From NCBI RefSeq assembly GCF_000308475.2, contig NZ_BAFT02000035.1:16459-80458 (forward strand): DNA of 64,000 nucleotides. The letters run 5' to 3'. Position numbers and translations under genes: made by a program. Of the stretch, positions 57,492 through 64,000 are shown in pieces. Numbering within the stretch: position 1 is the first letter of the stretch; every line of letters begins with the position of its first letter. The notes beneath the pieces were generated by a model. The model did not search any database, was not told the DNA's origin, and worked only from the letters and a program-made list of their open reading frames with translations. This stretch comes from Nocardia brasiliensis NBRC 14402. GTDB taxonomy: Bacteria; Actinomycetota; Actinomycetes; Mycobacteriales; Mycobacteriaceae.

Positions 57492-58469
57492 ATGCTGTCC
57501 AAGGTCGCCGTGGTGCTGTCCGATCGCATGGCCATGTTCGAGTTCGGGGTCCTCTGCGAGGTTTTCGGGCTCGACCGCAGCTCCTACGGGCTGCCCGCCT
57601 TCGACTTCCGGGTGTGCGGCGCCGAACCGGGTAAGGCGCTGCGATCCACCTCACCCGGCATCACCCTCACCCCCGAATACGGTCTCGAAGAACTCGCGGA
57701 CGCCGACCTCGTCGCCATTCCCGCCGCGTCCGCGAAGAAGGGCTTCGACCCCCGCGTCGTCGAGGCCGTCCGGGATGCCGCCGCCGCGGGCGCGACGGTC
57801 CTGACCGTCTGCTCCGGCGCGTTCCTGGCCGGTGCCGCAGGCCTGCTCGACGGCCGCAAATGCACCACGCACTGGGGTTACGTCGACGAACTCGCCGCCA
57901 TGTACCCCGACGCGACCGTCGACCCCGACGTACTCTTCGTCGACGAAGGCAACCTGATCACCAGCGCCGGCACCGCCGCGGGCATCGACGCCTGCCTGCA
58001 CCTGGTACGCCGCGAACTCGGCAGCGCCGTCGCCAACGCGATCGCCCGGCGCATGGTGGTGCCGCCGCAACGCGACGGCGGGCAGCGCCAATTCATCGAA
58101 CGCCCCGTCGCCACCTGCACCTCCGACAGCCTCATCCCCACCCTGGAATGGATGAGCGACAACCTCGGCCTCGCCCACACCATCGAGGACCTGGCCGCCC
58201 GCTCCACCATGTCCACCCGCACCTTCGCCCGCCGCTTCGCCGCCGAAACCGGTACCACCCCGGTGAAATGGCTGACCAACCAGCGCATCCTGCTCACCAA
58301 ACAACTCCTCGAGGAAACCGACCTCGGCCTCGAACAGATCGCCGCCCGCGCCGGCTTCGGCTCCGGCGCCCTCCTGCGCCACCACTTCCAACGCCTGGTC
58401 GGCATCGCCCCCACCGAATACCGCCGCCGCTTCGGCGCCCTCCCCGACGTTGTCGAAACGCCTGCCTGA
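57492..58469 (+). CDS. GlxA-family transcriptional regulator (DJ-1/PfpI-like domain plus AraC HTH)
   Basis: A 325-residue regulator. The N-terminal half (about 1-190) is a DJ-1/PfpI-like domain: KVAVVLSDRMAMFEFGVLCEVFGLD, ADADLVAIPAASA and VLTVCSGAFLAGAAGLLDGRKCTTHW, with Cys in the nucleophile-elbow position. The C-terminal AraC domain has two helix-turn-helix motifs, IEDLAARSTMSTRTFARRFAAETG and LEQIAARAGFGSGALLRHHFQRLVG, ending in the AraC signature TEYRRRFG. It lacks clear links to its neighbours, so its targets may be itself and the small divergent membrane gene. Confidence 0.92.
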   Translation: MLSKVAVVLSDRMAMFEFGVLCEVFGLDRSSYGLPAFDFRVCGAEPGKALRSTSPGITLTPEYGLEELADADLVAIPAASAKKGFDPRVVEAVRDAAAAGATVLTVCSGAFLAGAAGLLDGRKCTTHWGYVDELAAMYPDATVDPDVLFVDEGNLITSAGTAAGIDACLHLVRRELGSAVANAIARRMVVPPQRDGGQRQFIERPVATCTSDSLIPTLEWMSDNLGLAHTIEDLAARSTMSTRTFARRFAAETGTTPVKWLTNQRILLTKQLLEETDLGLEQIAARAGFGSGALLRHHFQRLVGIAPTEYRRRFGALPDVVETPA

Positions 58470-58488
58470 ACTGCGCTGGCCGCACAAA

Positions 58489-58559
58489 CGCACCCCTTTT
58501 CGCACGAAACACGGCGTGTCGCACGGCAAGTCGGGGTGCGTATGCGCAGAAAGGGTGCG
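58489..58559 (-). repeat. 71-bp repeat with CGCACCC ends, second family
   Basis: Outer arms are CGCACCCCTTTTCGCAC and GCGCAGAAAGGGTGCG, imperfect complements. On the minus strand the inside reads ACGCACCCCGACTTGCCG, exactly as in the segment at 63960-63977. It lies between the GlxA-type gene and cobU. Confidence 0.65.
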
Positions 58560-58616
58560 CCTTCGCACACGTGACCACGGGCCGCCCGCGCTGGTTCCGT
58601 TCCGGTGGTTGGTAGC

Positions 58617-59171
58617 GTGCCTCGCGTGTCGCACAGTGTTTCGGCTCCGCTTCGGACCCTTGTCCTGGGTGGGGCGAGGTCGGGTAAGTCTGCCTACGCC
58701 GAAGGACTCGCGGCGGCGGGTGGTGCGGTGCGGTATCTGGCGACCTCGGTGCCCGATCCGGCCGATCTCGATTTCGCCGAGCGCATCGCCAAGCATCGCG
58801 ACCGTCGGCCCGCCTCCTGGACGGTGGTCGAAAGTGCCGATCCGGCAACGGTTCTGCGCGGTCCCGCATTCGACGGCGCGACCCTCGTCGACGACATCGG
58901 TACCTGGCTCACCGCCCGCCTCGACGCCCGCGACGCCTGGGAATCCCCCCGCGGCACCGTCACCCCCGACACCGACGCATTGGTCGCCGCCGTAGCCGCG
59001 TACCCGCGCCGGCTGATCATCGTCACCCCCGAGGTCGGCATGGGCGTAGTCCCCGCCACCCGCTCCGGCCGCCTGTTCCGCGACGAAATCGGCACCCTCA
59101 ACCAGCGCCTCGCCCACACCTGCGACGAAGCCTTCCTCGTCGTAGCCGGCCTCCCCCTCCGCCTCAAATAA
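58617..59171 (+). CDS. cobU: Adenosylcobinamide kinase/adenosylcobinamide-phosphate guanylyltransferase
   Basis: A 184-residue CobU/CobP enzyme that phosphorylates adenosylcobinamide and links it to GMP in the nucleotide-loop assembly of cobalamin. The P-loop is LVLGGARSGKSAYAEGL, the substrate region reads RDRRPASWTVVES, TLVDDIGTWLTARLD, and IIVTPEVGMGVVPATRSGRLFRDEIGTLNQRLA is the conserved C-terminal block. Several GTG codons (58605, 58617, 58626) are possible starts. cobT and cobS follow, so the three late-stage genes sit together here; in M. tuberculosis cobU lies elsewhere. Confidence 0.92.
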   Translation: MPRVSHSVSAPLRTLVLGGARSGKSAYAEGLAAAGGAVRYLATSVPDPADLDFAERIAKHRDRRPASWTVVESADPATVLRGPAFDGATLVDDIGTWLTARLDARDAWESPRGTVTPDTDALVAAVAAYPRRLIIVTPEVGMGVVPATRSGRLFRDEIGTLNQRLAHTCDEAFLVVAGLPLRLK

Positions 59172-59248
59172 CCCGAGGGTAGACGTCGCCCAGTTCGCAC
59201 GGTCCTCGCGTACGGACGCGCCGACGCCAGTCTCCGACCTGGTCGATT

Positions 59249-59309
59249 GATCAGGAGGAATTGGTGGCGGCATCGGTCGAGAGGCTCCCGCCTCCAGTTC
59301 CTCGTGATC
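59249..59309 (-). repeat. 61-bp palindromic element, copy 4
   Basis: The arms GATCAGGAGGAATTGGTGG and CCTCCAGTTCCTCGTGATC are complementary with a few mismatches. The loop is in the minus orientation (GGTCGAGAGGCTC on the plus strand). The outer stem belongs to the AGGAGGAA subtype of copy 2. It is the most degenerate copy, located between cobU and cobT. Confidence 0.85.
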
Positions 59310-59419
59310 ATCCGTCCAGCACTGGGGATGTGGGTGGGTGCGGTGGGGCGGGTGGGGAGCGGGCAAGATTGGGCGGGAGAGTGCGGTGGTCTGGGCCGCT
59401 CCGACCGGAAGGGTGGATA

Positions 59420-60523
59420 GTGACAGACGGATTCGGGGCGGTGACACCGCCCGACGCACAGGTTCGGGCGGCAGCCGAGCAGCGACAGGCACAACTGACC
59501 AAACCCGGTGGGGCGCTGGGCCGGTTGGAGGAACTGGGCAACTGGGTCGCGGCCTGTCAGGGCGTGTGCCCGCCGAAGCAGTTCGAGCGCGCCCGGGTCG
59601 TAGTGTTCGCCGGGGATCACGGCGTTGCGCGGCACGGGGTTTCGGCGTATTCGAGCGACGTCACGGCGCAGATGGTCGCGAACTTCCTCGCCGGAGGCGC
59701 CGCGGTGAACGCGCTCGCCGCCGTCGCGAACGCCACCGTCCGAGTCGCCGATATTTCCGTCGACGCCGACACCGACCCGATGGTCACCAAGCACAAGGTG
59801 CGCCGGTCCAGCGGCGCGATCGACCGCGAGGACGCCCTCACCGAAGACGAGGTGCGCGCTGCCCTCGCGGCAGGCAAAGCGATCGCCGACGAGGAGATCG
59901 ACGCCGGCGCCGACCTGCTCATCGCGGGCGATATGGGCATCGGCAACACCACCCCCGCCACCGTGCTGATCGCCACCCTCACCGACACCGAGCCGGTCGC
60001 CGCGGTCGGCCGCGGTACCGGGGTCGACGACGCGGGTTGGTCCCGCAAGGTCGCGGCGATCCGGGATGCCATGCGCCGCGCCCGTCCCGTGGTCAAGGAC
60101 CCGGTCGAACTGCTCCGCGTCGCCGCGGGCGCCGACTTCGCCGCGATGGCCGCGTTCCTCGCCCAAGCCGCCGCCCGCCGGACACCCGTGCTGCTCGACG
60201 GCGTAGTCGTGACCGCTGCGGCATTGGTGGCGGAAGATTTGGCCGCAGGCTCGGCGGCCTGGTGGCTGGCAGGCCACCGCTCCACCGAACCCGCCCACCA
60301 ACTCGCCCTGCAACGCCTCCGGCTCGAGCCCCTCCTCGACTTCGGCATGCGCCTCGGCGAAGGCTCCGGCGCCCTCACCGCGCTCCCCCTGCTCCGTGCC
60401 GCCGTCGCCGCCCTCGCGGACATGTCCACCTTCGCCGAGGCAGGCGTCAGCACCGCCGACACCGAAACCGCCGACAACACCGCCCTTTCCGTCCCCGCCG
60501 ACACCCCGAACCTCCGCAAGTGA
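59420..60523 (+). CDS. cobT: Nicotinate-nucleotide--dimethylbenzimidazole phosphoribosyltransferase
   Basis: A 367-residue CobT that makes alpha-ribazole phosphate from NaMN and DMB, the lower ligand of cobalamin. It shows [87 protein letters not shown] and [19 protein letters not shown], with Glu in GEGSGA as the catalytic base. GTG 59420 follows GGAAGGGTGG; the frame upstream runs into palindromic element 4 without homology. It matches Rv2207. Confidence 0.93.
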   Translation: MTDGFGAVTPPDAQVRAAAEQRQAQLTKPGGALGRLEELGNWVAACQGVCPPKQFERARVVVFAGDHGVARHGVSAYSSDVTAQMVANFLAGGAAVNALAAVANATVRVADISVDADTDPMVTKHKVRRSSGAIDREDALTEDEVRAALAAGKAIADEEIDAGADLLIAGDMGIGNTTPATVLIATLTDTEPVAAVGRGTGVDDAGWSRKVAAIRDAMRRARPVVKDPVELLRVAAGADFAAMAAFLAQAAARRTPVLLDGVVVTAAALVAEDLAAGSAAWWLAGHRSTEPAHQLALQRLRLEPLLDFGMRLGEGSGALTALPLLRAAVAALADMSTFAEAGVSTADTETADNTALSVPADTPNLRK

Positions 60524-60540
60524 CCCACCGCCCCTCGGCC

Positions 60541-60597
60541 GTGACCATTCGAACGTCGACGAGTGCGGCGTCGGCGGCCCGGCGGGTGCGCGGATGA
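60541..60597 (+). CDS. 18-aa upstream ORF coupled to cobS
   Basis: A GTG-started 18-codon ORF ending AARRVRG, whose TGA overlaps the cobS ATG (ATGA). It begins 17 bases after the cobT stop. The bases before the overlap, GGCGGGTGCGCGGATGA, resemble those at 39130-39147. It would let ribosomes reinitiate on cobS. Confidence 0.35.
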   Translation: MTIRTSTSAASAARRVRG

Positions 60598-61343
60598 AGG
60601 GGGTGCGGTTGGCGGTTTCCTGGTTGACCGTGTTGCCGGTGCGCGGGCCGGAGACGGTGGATCGGGTGGTGGCGGGGCGGGCAATTGCGTTGGCCCCGTT
60701 GGTCGGTGTGCTGCTGGGGGCCGGCGCGGCGGGGCTGCTGTGGGTGTTGGATCGGGTGGGCGCCGGTTCGGTGCTGGCGGGGTTGGTGGTGGTCGGGGCG
60801 CTGGCGTTGATCACGCGCGGCATGCATCTCGACGGGCTCGCGGACACAATGGACGGACTCGGCAGTTACGGCCCGCCCGAGCGAGCGCGGCAGATCATGA
60901 AAAGCGGTGGGGCCGGGCCTTTCGGCGTTGCGGCACTCGTGTTTTCCATTGGCGTGCAGGCGGTTTCGTTTACCGCCCTGGCCGAGGCCGAACGCTGGTG
61001 CGCCGTCGTGCTCGCGGTCGCGATGGGCCGTGTCGCCGTAGTTCTCGCCTGCCGCAAGGGTATCGAGGCTGCGCCGGACACCGGTTTCGGCGCACTGGTC
61101 GCGGGCACCCAGCGTCCGCTCACCGTCGTCGCTTGGTCCGTCGCCGCGTTGGCGGCAGCGCCCTTCGCCACTCCCGACCACCGCTGGCTGGGCCCCCTCG
61201 CCGTCCTGATCGCCCTCGCCGCAACCGTCCTCCTGGTCCGCCACACGGTCCGTCGCTTCGCCGGCCTCTCCGGCGACACCCTCGGCGCCACAGTCGAACT
61301 CACCGTCGCCCTCACCGCCGCCATCACCTCCCTCCACCCTTGA
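60594..61343 (+). CDS. cobS: Adenosylcobinamide-GDP ribazoletransferase (cobalamin synthase)
   Basis: A 249-residue membrane enzyme that joins adenosylcobinamide-GDP and alpha-ribazole. It begins KGVRLAVSWLTVLPVRGPE, then has several hydrophobic helices and the metal/substrate signature ITRGMHLDGLADTMDGLGSYGPPERARQIMKSGGAGPFGV. ATG 60594 overlaps an 18-codon upstream ORF. With cobU and cobT it completes the lower-loop steps, so this organism can finish or salvage cobalamin from cobinamide. Confidence 0.92.
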   Translation: MKGVRLAVSWLTVLPVRGPETVDRVVAGRAIALAPLVGVLLGAGAAGLLWVLDRVGAGSVLAGLVVVGALALITRGMHLDGLADTMDGLGSYGPPERARQIMKSGGAGPFGVAALVFSIGVQAVSFTALAEAERWCAVVLAVAMGRVAVVLACRKGIEAAPDTGFGALVAGTQRPLTVVAWSVAALAAAPFATPDHRWLGPLAVLIALAATVLLVRHTVRRFAGLSGDTLGATVELTVALTAAITSLHP

Positions 61344-61855
61344 CGCTGAACACGCACGCCGACAACGCCTTCCACGAACGATCGATCACTCATCGATACC
61401 GGTTCGGCCCGCAAAATCGGAAGCAAGACGCTTACTCGGTGCGTTGTGCGCCGCAGATGCACGGCGCAGCCCGGAACACACACGCCGAACTGGTCGCGAG
61501 CCGCGAGCCGCGAGGACGAACTACGGGGGCAAGCCGCAGGGCCGCAGGGCGAGCTGTGGGGCTGACGGTGTGGAGGCGCGGGCTACGGGGCAACCCGAAT
61601 CACCGACCCTCGCGCATTCCCGTCGTCGCACACCGGCCCCATCGCAGTCGATGCCATAGACCCCCCGCAAGATCTGGCACCCTTCGCGACGGCATATGCG
61701 GACGATCCACCGTTGTCCACAACAGGACATCCCACCCACGCTCTTGATCTTGATCCGGACTTGGGTACGCGAATGTCCAGGTGGCGGGAGATGGTCGCCG
61801 GGTATTTACGGCTGCGGCGCGCGAAGCGTCTGGGTCGGGCAATAAGGTGTGCTGT
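61344..61855. other. 512-bp spacer after cobS
   Basis: No convincing ORF. It contains a perfect single DnaA-box-type nonamer TTGTCCACA at 61713-61721 and a CACCCTTCGCGAC segment near 61678 that recalls the CGCACCC repeat family. No other structure was found. Confidence 0.4.
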
Positions 61856-62569
61856 ATGTCTTCTGAGCGCCTGTATTTTCGCCAGCTGTTGTCGGGGAGG
61901 GACTACGCCGTCGGCGATCCGATTGCGACACAGATGCGCAATTTCGCGTATTTGATCGGCGATCGGGAGAGCGGGGAGGCGGTGGTCGTCGATCCGGCGT
62001 ACGCGGCGGCCGATCTGGTCGATATCGCCGAGGGCGACGGACTACGCGTGACCGGGGTGCTCGCCACCCACCACCACCCGGACCACGTGGGCGGCACCAT
62101 GCTCGGTTTCACCCTGCGCGGTGTGCGCGAGATGCTCGAAAAGACAAGCGTCCCAGTGCATGTCAATGCGAACGAATTGTCCTGGGTGGCCAACGTCACC
62201 GGTATCGCGCCCAGCGAACTGACCGGCCACGAGCACGGCGACAAGGTCAGCGTCGGCGCCTTCGACATCGAACTGCTGCACACCCCGGGCCACACTCCCG
62301 GCAGCCAATGCTTCCTTTTCGACGGGCGGCTCATCGCGGGCGACACGTTGTTCGTGGACGGTTGCGGCCGCACCGACTTCCCCGGCGGGGATTCCGACGA
62401 AATGTTCCGCAGCCTGCGCTATTTGGCGGGATTATCCGGTGATCCGGTCGTCTACCCGGGGCACTGGTATTCGCAGGACCCGTTCGCTCCGCTGTCCACT
62501 GTCCGGGACAACAACTACGTCCTGCGCCCGCAGACGCTCGAGCAGTGGCACATGCTGATGCCCGGCTGA
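61856..62569 (+). CDS. MBL-fold hydrolase (glyoxalase II-like)
   Basis: A 237-residue metallo-beta-lactamase-fold protein. The metal motif is ATHHHPDHVGGTMLG (HxHxDH), with further ligands in LLHTPGHTPGSQCF and IAGDTLFVDGCGRTD, and YPGHWY at the end. The size and pattern fit hydroxyacylglutathione hydrolase-like and persulfide-dioxygenase-like enzymes; without glutathione the substrate in this organism would be a mycothiol conjugate or another thioester. ATG 61856 follows AAGGTG. It corresponds in place to Rv2209/Rv2210c surroundings but I am not sure of an orthologue. Confidence 0.85.
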   Translation: MSSERLYFRQLLSGRDYAVGDPIATQMRNFAYLIGDRESGEAVVVDPAYAAADLVDIAEGDGLRVTGVLATHHHPDHVGGTMLGFTLRGVREMLEKTSVPVHVNANELSWVANVTGIAPSELTGHEHGDKVSVGAFDIELLHTPGHTPGSQCFLFDGRLIAGDTLFVDGCGRTDFPGGDSDEMFRSLRYLAGLSGDPVVYPGHWYSQDPFAPLSTVRDNNYVLRPQTLEQWHMLMPG

Positions 62570-62579
62570 CAGACCGTGG

Positions 62580-62607
62580 GTGGAGGCCTCCGCAAGGAGG
62601 CCTCCAC
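62580..62607. terminator. Bidirectional terminator with GCAA tetraloop
   Basis: GTGGAGGCCTCC and its complement GGAGGCCTCCAC flank GCAA, a GNRA-type loop. It lies between the convergent stops of the MBL gene (62569) and ilvE (62613). Confidence 0.85.
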
Positions 62608-62612
62608 CAGGA

Positions 62613-63710
62613 CTACATTCCGCGCATCCACCCATGGATGTCGGCGAAGGTGCCGCGCTGGATACCGGTGAGGGTGTCGCGCAACGCCATGGTGACCTCG
62701 CCGGGCTCGCCGCCGCCGATGGTGAACTCGCCGTCGCCGGAACGGACCCAGCCGACCGGGGTGATCACCGCGGCGGTGCCGCACGCGAAAGTCTCGGTGA
62801 TGGCCCCGGATTCGGCGCCCTTACGCCACTCCTCGACCGAGACCTTGCGCTCCTCCACCGGGAAACCGGAGTCGGCGGCCAGGGTGAGCAGCGAGTCGCG
62901 GGTGATGCCGGGCAGCAGCGAGCCGGACAGTTCCGGGGTGACCAGGCGCGCCTCGGAGCCGGAGCCGAAGACGAAGAACAGGTTGTTGGTACCCATTTCC
63001 TCGACGTAGCGGCGCTCGCACGCGTCCAGCCAGACGACCTGATCGCAGCCCTTCTCCGTCGCCTCCGCCTGCGCGAGCAGCGACGCCGCGTAATTGCCCG
63101 CGACCTTCGCCTCGCCGGTGCCGCCGGGCGCGGCGCGCACGTACTCGGTGGACAGCCACACCCGCACCGGCTTCACACCGCGCGGGAAGTAGGCGCCGGC
63201 CGGGGAGGCCATCAGCAGGTACTTGTAGCCGGACGCGGGCTTGACGCCCAGGCCGGCCTCGGTGGAGAACATGAAGGGGCGCAGGTACAGCGAATCTTCG
63301 CCGCCCGCGGCGGGCACCCAGTCGCGGTCGACTTCGAGCAGCTGACGCACGGATTCGATGAACAGTTCTTCGGGCAGCTCGGCCATCGCCATCCGGCGGG
63401 CGGACCTGCGGAATCGGGCGGCGTTCGCGTCGATGCGGAAGCAGGAGACGCTGTCGTCGTTCTGCCGGTACGCCTTCAACCCTTCGAAAATGGCCTGGCC
63501 GTAATGGAAGACCATGGTGGCCGGGTCGAGCGAGAGCGGACCGTACGGCTCGACGCGCGCATTGATCCATTCGCCGTCGACGTAGTCGATCGAGACCATG
63601 TGGTCGGTGAAGAACCGCCCGAACCCGGGCGCCGCCAGTACCTCTTGTCGCCGCTGCGCCGGGGCGGGCGCGGGATGCGGAACACGGGCAAACTGTGCAG
63701 CAACGGTCAT
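62613..63710 (-). CDS. ilvE: Branched-chain amino acid aminotransferase
   Basis: A 365-residue class IV PLP aminotransferase that makes Val, Leu and Ile, and in mycobacteria also closes methionine salvage. It shows [34 protein letters not shown] at the start, [18 protein letters not shown], the PLP lysine in [18 protein letters not shown], and [38 protein letters not shown]. It matches Rv2210c. The ATG is followed by the start [18 protein letters not shown]. The 290 bases upstream of it contain no clear gene. Confidence 0.96.
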   Translation of the reverse strand: MTVAAQFARVPHPAPAPAQRRQEVLAAPGFGRFFTDHMVSIDYVDGEWINARVEPYGPLSLDPATMVFHYGQAIFEGLKAYRQNDDSVSCFRIDANAARFRRSARRMAMAELPEELFIESVRQLLEVDRDWVPAAGGEDSLYLRPFMFSTEAGLGVKPASGYKYLLMASPAGAYFPRGVKPVRVWLSTEYVRAAPGGTGEAKVAGNYAASLLAQAEATEKGCDQVVWLDACERRYVEEMGTNNLFFVFGSGSEARLVTPELSGSLLPGITRDSLLTLAADSGFPVEERKVSVEEWRKGAESGAITETFACGTAAVITPVGWVRSGDGEFTIGGGEPGEVTMALRDTLTGIQRGTFADIHGWMRGM

Positions 63711-63942
63711 GCCGGTGATCCTATCCGGGTCGGTTCACGGGTTCGCGGCCGATCACCCCTGTGACCGTAAAAGTTCCCGCCACCACAACCTCCCACGCAC
63801 CACTTTGCACCGTGCGCCCCAAATCGCCCCAGGAAACCACACCGCTCAGTTCGCACCCTGCGCACCGCCGACGCCGCCGCGCCATGCCGCGCGACACGCC
63901 GATAAGCGCCGCCTCGCCCGGCGCTGGGCACAGGCCGACCCC

Positions 63943-64000
63943 CGCACCCCTTCTAGGGAGACGCACCCCGACTTGCCGCACGACACACCGCGCCGCGACT
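63943..64000 (+). repeat. CGCACCC repeat, truncated by window end
   Basis: CGCACCCCTTCTAGGGAG continues with ACGCACCCCGACTTGCCG and CGACACaCCG, about 41 of 50 bases identical to the minus strand of 58489-58559. A weaker copy (CGCACCCTGCGCA and CGCGCGACACGCCG) lies about 63852-63900. The rest of the 63711-64000 spacer shows nothing else. Confidence 0.6.

Noticed and set aside
61713..61721. Perfect DnaA box TTGTCCACA
   Set aside because: It is a single nonamer with no cluster, AT-rich region or dnaA/dnaN neighbours, so it does not indicate an origin.

Overview
The window is high-GC actinobacterial chromosome, most likely Nocardia or a close relative in the mycolic-acid-producing Nocardiaceae. 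The evidence is the mycolata-specific gene content (PimB' and MptA-type lipoarabinomannan mannosyltransferases, PknL with its Rv2175c-like partner, a three-subunit qcrCAB bcc complex with ctaCEF, class II DAHP synthase) and a gene order that, from memory, follows the Mycobacterium tuberculosis Rv2172c-Rv2210c region with insertions and one large inversion. No rRNA, tRNA, CRISPR array, prophage or intact insertion sequence was seen.

Layout. 1-10506: one tightly coupled operon of a peptide/opine-type ABC importer, four luciferase-like flavin monooxygenase genes (the first cut by the window edge), a DUF1684 protein and two tiny ORFs that overlap both neighbours. 10695-12722: a secreted CocE/NonD hydrolase behind a TetR-like dyad. 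12760-19470: metF, a GGPP synthase, crtI, mptA and crtB, so carotenoid genes surround a lipomannan gene. 19507-22057: an Rv2175c-like DNA-binding protein and the kinase PknL. 22115-25294: uppP, aroG and a Rv2179c-like RNase. 25352-29731: qcrB-qcrA-qcrC-ctaE. 29947-34266: a hypothetical gene, trpD, a small secreted protein, a stand-alone Lrp/AsnC ligand domain and a DEDD-exonuclease/UvrC-like protein. 34856-37856: two NlpC/P60 wall hydrolases and a membrane-anchored HExxH protein. 37984-44133: pimB', two SRPBCC proteins, an ArsA-like ATPase, a zinc-knuckle protein, a ROK kinase and a PlsC-type acyltransferase. 44536-50157: PhoD-like phosphatase, FAD oxidoreductase, SDR and a hypothetical gene, separated by repeat-rich spacers. 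50233-57406: ctaF-ctaC, asnB, adoK, HesB/ErpA, a DUF3043 protein and a 52-aa membrane peptide. 57492-63710: GlxA-type regulator, cobU-cobT-cobS, an MBL hydrolase and ilvE.

Most genes serve the mycolata envelope (isoprenoids, lipid-linked mannans, peptidoglycan recycling and cleavage), aerobic respiration through the bcc-aa3 chain, and amino-acid or cofactor synthesis. The first 10.5 kb is an accessory import-and-oxidise pathway with an unknown substrate.

The strongest non-gene signal is a family of four interspersed palindromic elements, each exactly 61 bp, with a conserved core and loop and compensatory changes in the outer stem, three of them directly after stop codons. Other patterns worth a second look are a second repeat family built on CGCACCC ends, a 19-bp minisatellite, a set of short upstream ORFs joined to gene starts by an ATGA overlap, two genes with apparently non-AUG starts, and a shared motif before the two NlpC/P60 genes.
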